From the NCBI GenBank assembly GCA_016711125.1, contig JADJTQ010000009.1, positions 62,001 to 126,000 on the forward strand: 64,000 nucleotides of DNA, given 5' to 3'. Shown one piece after another: positions 63,612 through 64,000 of this stretch; within the stretch, counting starts at the first letter, position 1, and each line of letters starts with the position of its first letter. The translations under genes and the position numbers were made by a program. The notes beneath the pieces were generated by a model. It was not told where the DNA came from and made no database searches. It saw only the letters and a program-made list of their open reading frames with translations. The stretch is from Saprospiraceae bacterium (lineage in GTDB: Bacteria > Bacteroidota > Bacteroidia > Chitinophagales > Saprospiraceae).

Positions 63612-64000
63612 ATTCTTTTTTCTTCTGACCTTTTAGCCATTCGTTTAAAAAAACCAAAGGCCATAATTTTTGATTCAAGTCACGCATTCCGCTTGAATTG
63701 TCTGCAATTAATTTTTCTACAAATTTGGATTGAAAAAACTGACTAAGTTCACTGTCTTGAGAACATAAACTATCGTGAAAGTAGTCTTTGAGATCTTGTT
63801 TGAACCAGCTTTTTAAGGGAACCCCAAATCCTCGTTTAGGTTGTGAGATGATTGAATCAGGAAGGAGACGTCTCATTGCCTTTTTGAAGATGTGTTTCTT
63901 GGTGGTGCCTTTTATTTTAAATTGGGAGGGTATTGAAAATGTAAGTTCAGCAAATTCATGGTCAAGTATTGGTACCCGGACTTCCAGTGAGTTGGACATA
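63589..64000 (-). CDS. Asparagine synthase-like protein, C-terminal end only (partial)
   Basis: Only the C-terminal 136 residues are in the window; the frame continues beyond 64000. The start of the visible part, MSNSLEVRVPILDHEFAELTFSIPSQFK, is the conserved asparagine-synthase segment, and the tail MRRLLPDSIISQPKRGFGVPLKSWFKQDLKDYF also fits. In exopolysaccharide clusters such proteins often transfer amide groups to sugars or act as AsnB homologues. Glutamine-hydrolysing domain and ATP site lie outside. Confidence 0.85.
   Translation of the reverse strand, partial: MSNSLEVRVPILDHEFAELTFSIPSQFKIKGTTKKHIFKKAMRRLLPDSIISQPKRGFGVPLKSWFKQDLKDYFHDSLCSQDSELSQFFQSKFVEKLIADNSSGMRDLNQKLWPLVFLNEWLKGQKKKEFDNVLQR

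Overview
The window looks like chromosome from a marine or free-living member of the Bacteroidota, probably near the Saprospiria. Grounds: a reg_prop/Y_Y_Y sensor kinase, Omp28-type and DUF6029-like envelope proteins, several outer-membrane proteins ending in Phe, TTG-N19/20-TAnnTTTG promoters (clear before pheT and hppA), few Shine-Dalgarno sequences, and moderate GC. There are no tRNA, rRNA, CRISPR, phage or transposase genes. The phylum is well supported; the class is an inference.

Layout. 1-7.9 kb (+): a truncated membrane protein, a TPR protein, an MBL-rhodanese fusion, an acyl-CoA dehydrogenase and a site-2 protease. 8-13.2 kb (-): a HExxH lipoprotein, a Tat-exported sugar isomerase-like protein, an Xaa-Pro aminopeptidase, a DUF1232 protein and a polysaccharide deacetylase. 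13.3-21.8 kb (+): gltX, an ECF sigma/membrane protein/DUF4097 locus, a beta-CASP nuclease and two envelope proteins. 21.8-24.3 kb (-): a metal-transport operon with its DtxR-type regulator and a probable operator. 24.3-29.5 kb (+): a nitroreductase, a membrane pyrophosphatase and a tail-specific protease. 29.6-34.3 kb (+): a hybrid-like sensor kinase, a NarL/LuxR response regulator and an array of four homologous non-coding units. 34.4-37.4 kb: a redox/envelope trio. 37.5-42.3 kb: pheT, a coiled-coil protein, zapA and rny. 42.7-44.8 kb: a TPR histidine kinase. 44.9-52.4 kb (-): a transsulfuration enzyme, thrS, a second sigma-factor operon, dodecin and a TPR lipoprotein. 52.5-54.5 kb (+): a LysM glucosaminidase and a barrel protein. 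54.5-64 kb (-): an exopolysaccharide cluster (sugar transferase, deacetylase, four glycosyltransferases, an epimerase and an asparagine synthetase-like end).

The most unusual part is 33.58-34.32 kb. Four tandem units of about 165 bp each carry, in the same order, an 18-bp palindrome exactly 40 bp before a TATNTTTA box, a roughly 110-nt transcribed region with conserved hairpins and a UCC(C)UUUUU loop, and a strong intrinsic terminator. A related palindrome lies just upstream of the adjacent response-regulator gene. I read this as a multicopy sRNA regulon controlled by the neighbouring two-component system. It is analogous in layout, not sequence, to Qrr or LhrC sRNAs.

A caution on quality: ten genes, including the essential or near-essential gltX and rny, are each interrupted by one single-base indel, nearly all in short homopolymers. 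Restoring one base repairs every one of them. These are more likely sequencing errors than pseudogenes, and they are annotated here as whole genes.
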